A stretch of 25,454 nucleotides of DNA, taken from the NCBI GenBank assembly GCA_045645245.1, contig JAZRIK010000013.1, forward strand, positions 1 to 25,454, given 5' to 3'. The translations under genes were made by a program, and so were the position numbers. Positions within the stretch are counted from its first letter, which is position 1. Each line of letters opens with the position of its first letter. This DNA comes from Scatosoma sp045645245 (GTDB lineage: Bacteria > Bacillota > Clostridia > Christensenellales > Borkfalkiaceae). Positions 23,965 through 25,454 of the stretch are shown here, piece after piece. The notes beneath the pieces are model-generated. The model worked only from the letters and a program-made list of their open reading frames with translations. It had not been told where the DNA came from and searched no databases.

Positions 23965-24891
23965 ATGCCTATCAAAATTCCCAACGATTTACCCGCGGCA
24001 AAAACGCTGGCAAGTGAAAATATATTCGTAATGACGGAAACGCGCGCTATGACGCAGGATATCCGTCCGCTTCGCATACTCATTTTGAACTTAATGCCTA
24101 AAAAAATCGAAACGGAAACGCAGCTTGCGCGGCTGCTGGGCAACACTCCGTTGCAGGTAGAGCCCACGCTTATCCACACTTCTTCCCACCAGTCGAAGAA
24201 CGTTTCGCCCGAGCATTTACTCGCTTTTTATAAGACGTTCAAGGACGTAAAGGACGAGTTTTTCGACGGTATGATTATCACGGGCGCGCCTGTGGAAATG
24301 GTGCCGTTCGAGCAGGTTGAATACTGGGACGAGCTGTGCGAAATTATGGAATGGAGCAAAACGCACGTACAAAGCACGATGCATATTTGCTGGGCGTCGC
24401 AGGCAGGGCTGTATTATCACTACGGTATCAATAAGCATTTGATGCCTAGGAAAATGTTCGGCGTATATCCGCACACGGTCGATTATAAAGCGTCGATTTT
24501 GTTCCGCGGCTTCGACGAAACGTTTATGGTACCGCAATCGCGCCATACCACTTTTTTGAAAGAAGACATCGAAAAAGTGCCCGAGCTGAAAATTTTATCG
24601 TCCGCAAAGGAAACGGGCGTTTACGCTGTTTCCACCAAGAACGGCAGACAAATTTTCATCACGGGACACTCGGAATACGACGCCGATACCCTGCAAAACG
24701 AATACCTGCGCGATTTGGCGTTGGGCAAAGAAATCGACCCGCCGGAAAATTATTATTTGGATAATAACCCAAATAATCCCCCCGTCGTTTCTTGGCGCGC
24801 ACACGCCAACTTATTGTTTTCCAACTGGCTCAACTATTTCGTATATCAAAGCACGCCTTACGACGTGAAAAAGGTAGAAAAAGTAGATTGA
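23965..24891 (+). CDS. metA: Homoserine O-acetyltransferase (MetA family)
   Basis: This 308-residue protein of normal length carries the MetA triad: C142 in MHICWASQAG, and H235 and E237 in ITGHSEYDA. Residue 111 in ITGAPVEMVPF is Glu; in the studied members of this family Glu at this place selects acetyl-CoA, while Gly selects succinyl-CoA. The product is therefore predicted to be O-acetylhomoserine, which matches the MetY encoded upstream. The ATG is preceded by AGAGAG about 5 bases upstream. Many databases would call it homoserine O-succinyltransferase; the residue argues against that. Confidence 0.93.
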   Translation: MPIKIPNDLPAAKTLASENIFVMTETRAMTQDIRPLRILILNLMPKKIETETQLARLLGNTPLQVEPTLIHTSSHQSKNVSPEHLLAFYKTFKDVKDEFFDGMIITGAPVEMVPFEQVEYWDELCEIMEWSKTHVQSTMHICWASQAGLYYHYGINKHLMPRKMFGVYPHTVDYKASILFRGFDETFMVPQSRHTTFLKEDIEKVPELKILSSAKETGVYAVSTKNGRQIFITGHSEYDADTLQNEYLRDLALGKEIDPPENYYLDNNPNNPPVVSWRAHANLLFSNWLNYFVYQSTPYDVKKVEKVD

Positions 24892-24933
24892 TCGCATACA
24901 TGGGTGGCACATTTCGCGGTTTGGAGTGATAAA

Positions 24934-25454
24934 ATGATAAAAAGAAAGCTCGGTATCATCGCCGATTGTATCATCAATAACGACCCCGTTTCTTCGTTGA
25001 AGCTTATCAAGGAAGCGGGGTTTGATTGCTTTTTTACTCATCATACCGACGCGGAAACGGTTGCGGCTTTGAAATGCGAAGGCGATAAACTTGGGCTGGA
25101 ATTTGAGTTTATACACGGCCCATACCACGGCTGCAACGTCATTTGGGAAAATAACGAAAAAAGCCAAGCGTTTTTAGATGACGTACTCCGCTGTATCCGC
25201 GTTTGCGCGGAAAACAAAATTAAAACGGTCATTTTGCACGTGTCGAGCGGTTGGACGCCCCCGCCCGTGAACGAGCTTGGACTTTCGCGGTTTGATGAAA
25301 TGGTCGGTTTAGCAAAAACACTCGGTGTAAATATCGCGTTTGAAAATTTACGGCGTTTGGATAATTTTTCCGCGCTAATGCAGCGGTATAAAAATGCGGA
25401 TAACGTGGGTTTTTGCTATGACGTCGGACACGAGCATTGCTATACACGCACCGT
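24934..25454 (+). CDS. Sugar phosphate isomerase/epimerase-like TIM barrel (3' part beyond window)
   Basis: The frame opens at ATG 24934, 8 bases after GGAG, and runs off the window after 173 complete codons. The visible part resembles the AP endonuclease 2/xylose isomerase-like TIM-barrel group: repeated beta-alpha units such as LKLIKEAGFDCFF and KTVILHVSSGW, then metal-ligand blocks IAFENLR (Glu) and CYDVGHEH (Asp, His). Members isomerise sugars or related compounds; the substrate is unknown. It follows metA by 42 bases with no terminator, so it may be in the same transcript, but a methionine link is not implied. Confidence 0.82.
   Translation, partial: MIKRKLGIIADCIINNDPVSSLKLIKEAGFDCFFTHHTDAETVAALKCEGDKLGLEFEFIHGPYHGCNVIWENNEKSQAFLDDVLRCIRVCAENKIKTVILHVSSGWTPPPVNELGLSRFDEMVGLAKTLGVNIAFENLRRLDNFSALMQRYKNADNVGFCYDVGHEHCYTRT

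Overview
The window looks like a chromosomal stretch of a low-to-mid GC, anaerobic, Gram-positive-type bacterium (Bacillota, most likely a Clostridia-like gut lineage). The clues are AGGAGG-type ribosome sites, several near-consensus sigma-A promoters (TTGACA-N17/18-TATAAT), intrinsic terminators with U-tracts, a two-gene SufC/SufB-like iron-sulfur system of the kind found in strict anaerobes, acetyl-type MetA with MetY, and families common in this phylum (DUF378, CmpB-like membrane protein, InlB-type repeats). The lineage is inferred. No rRNA, tRNA, CRISPR array, phage or transposase gene was seen.

Layout: 225-3001 (minus) holds two overlapping flavoprotein genes. 3242-4765 (plus) encodes a membrane-anchored protein with a long charged helix and two YegP/DUF1508 modules; it converges on a minus operon (7465-4877) of lemA, broken by an in-frame amber codon, and a DUF2207 membrane protein. 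A DUF378 gene follows at 7605-7832. A MarR-type regulator, a fused MacB-like ABC exporter with an inserted zinc ribbon, and a lipase-like hydrolase form a minus operon (12170-7891). Two M18 aminopeptidases (12396-13679 plus, 15437-16813 minus) face each other across a small AT-rich cassette: an XRE repressor and a divergent InlB-repeat lipoprotein, bounded by two identical 36-bp copies of a bidirectional terminator. The second M18 gene sits at the end of an operon with sufC- and sufB-like genes (18506-15437). Further minus genes are a YgjP-like metallopeptidase, galE, a CorC/HlyC-type transporter-like protein and a CmpB-like membrane protein. From 22639 the plus strand carries metY, metA and the first part of a TIM-barrel isomerase gene that runs off the end.

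How genes work together: MetA (Glu111, predicted acetyl-CoA specific) makes O-acetylhomoserine and MetY sulfhydrylates it to homocysteine. The SufC-like ATPase and SufB-like scaffold should form a minimal Fe-S assembly complex. The MarR gene probably controls the exporter behind it, and the XRE repressor probably controls itself and the lipoprotein through two matching operators.

Points most worth a second look: the nonamer GGGCAGGTA occurs seven times in different frames and contexts; the cassette is flanked by 36-bp direct repeats; lemA has an in-frame TAG; two genes have a -10 box exactly six bases before ATG, predicting leaderless mRNAs. No gap between genes exceeds 300 bases. The intergenic stretches not listed separately (100-224 and 18507-18593) hold no element I can support.
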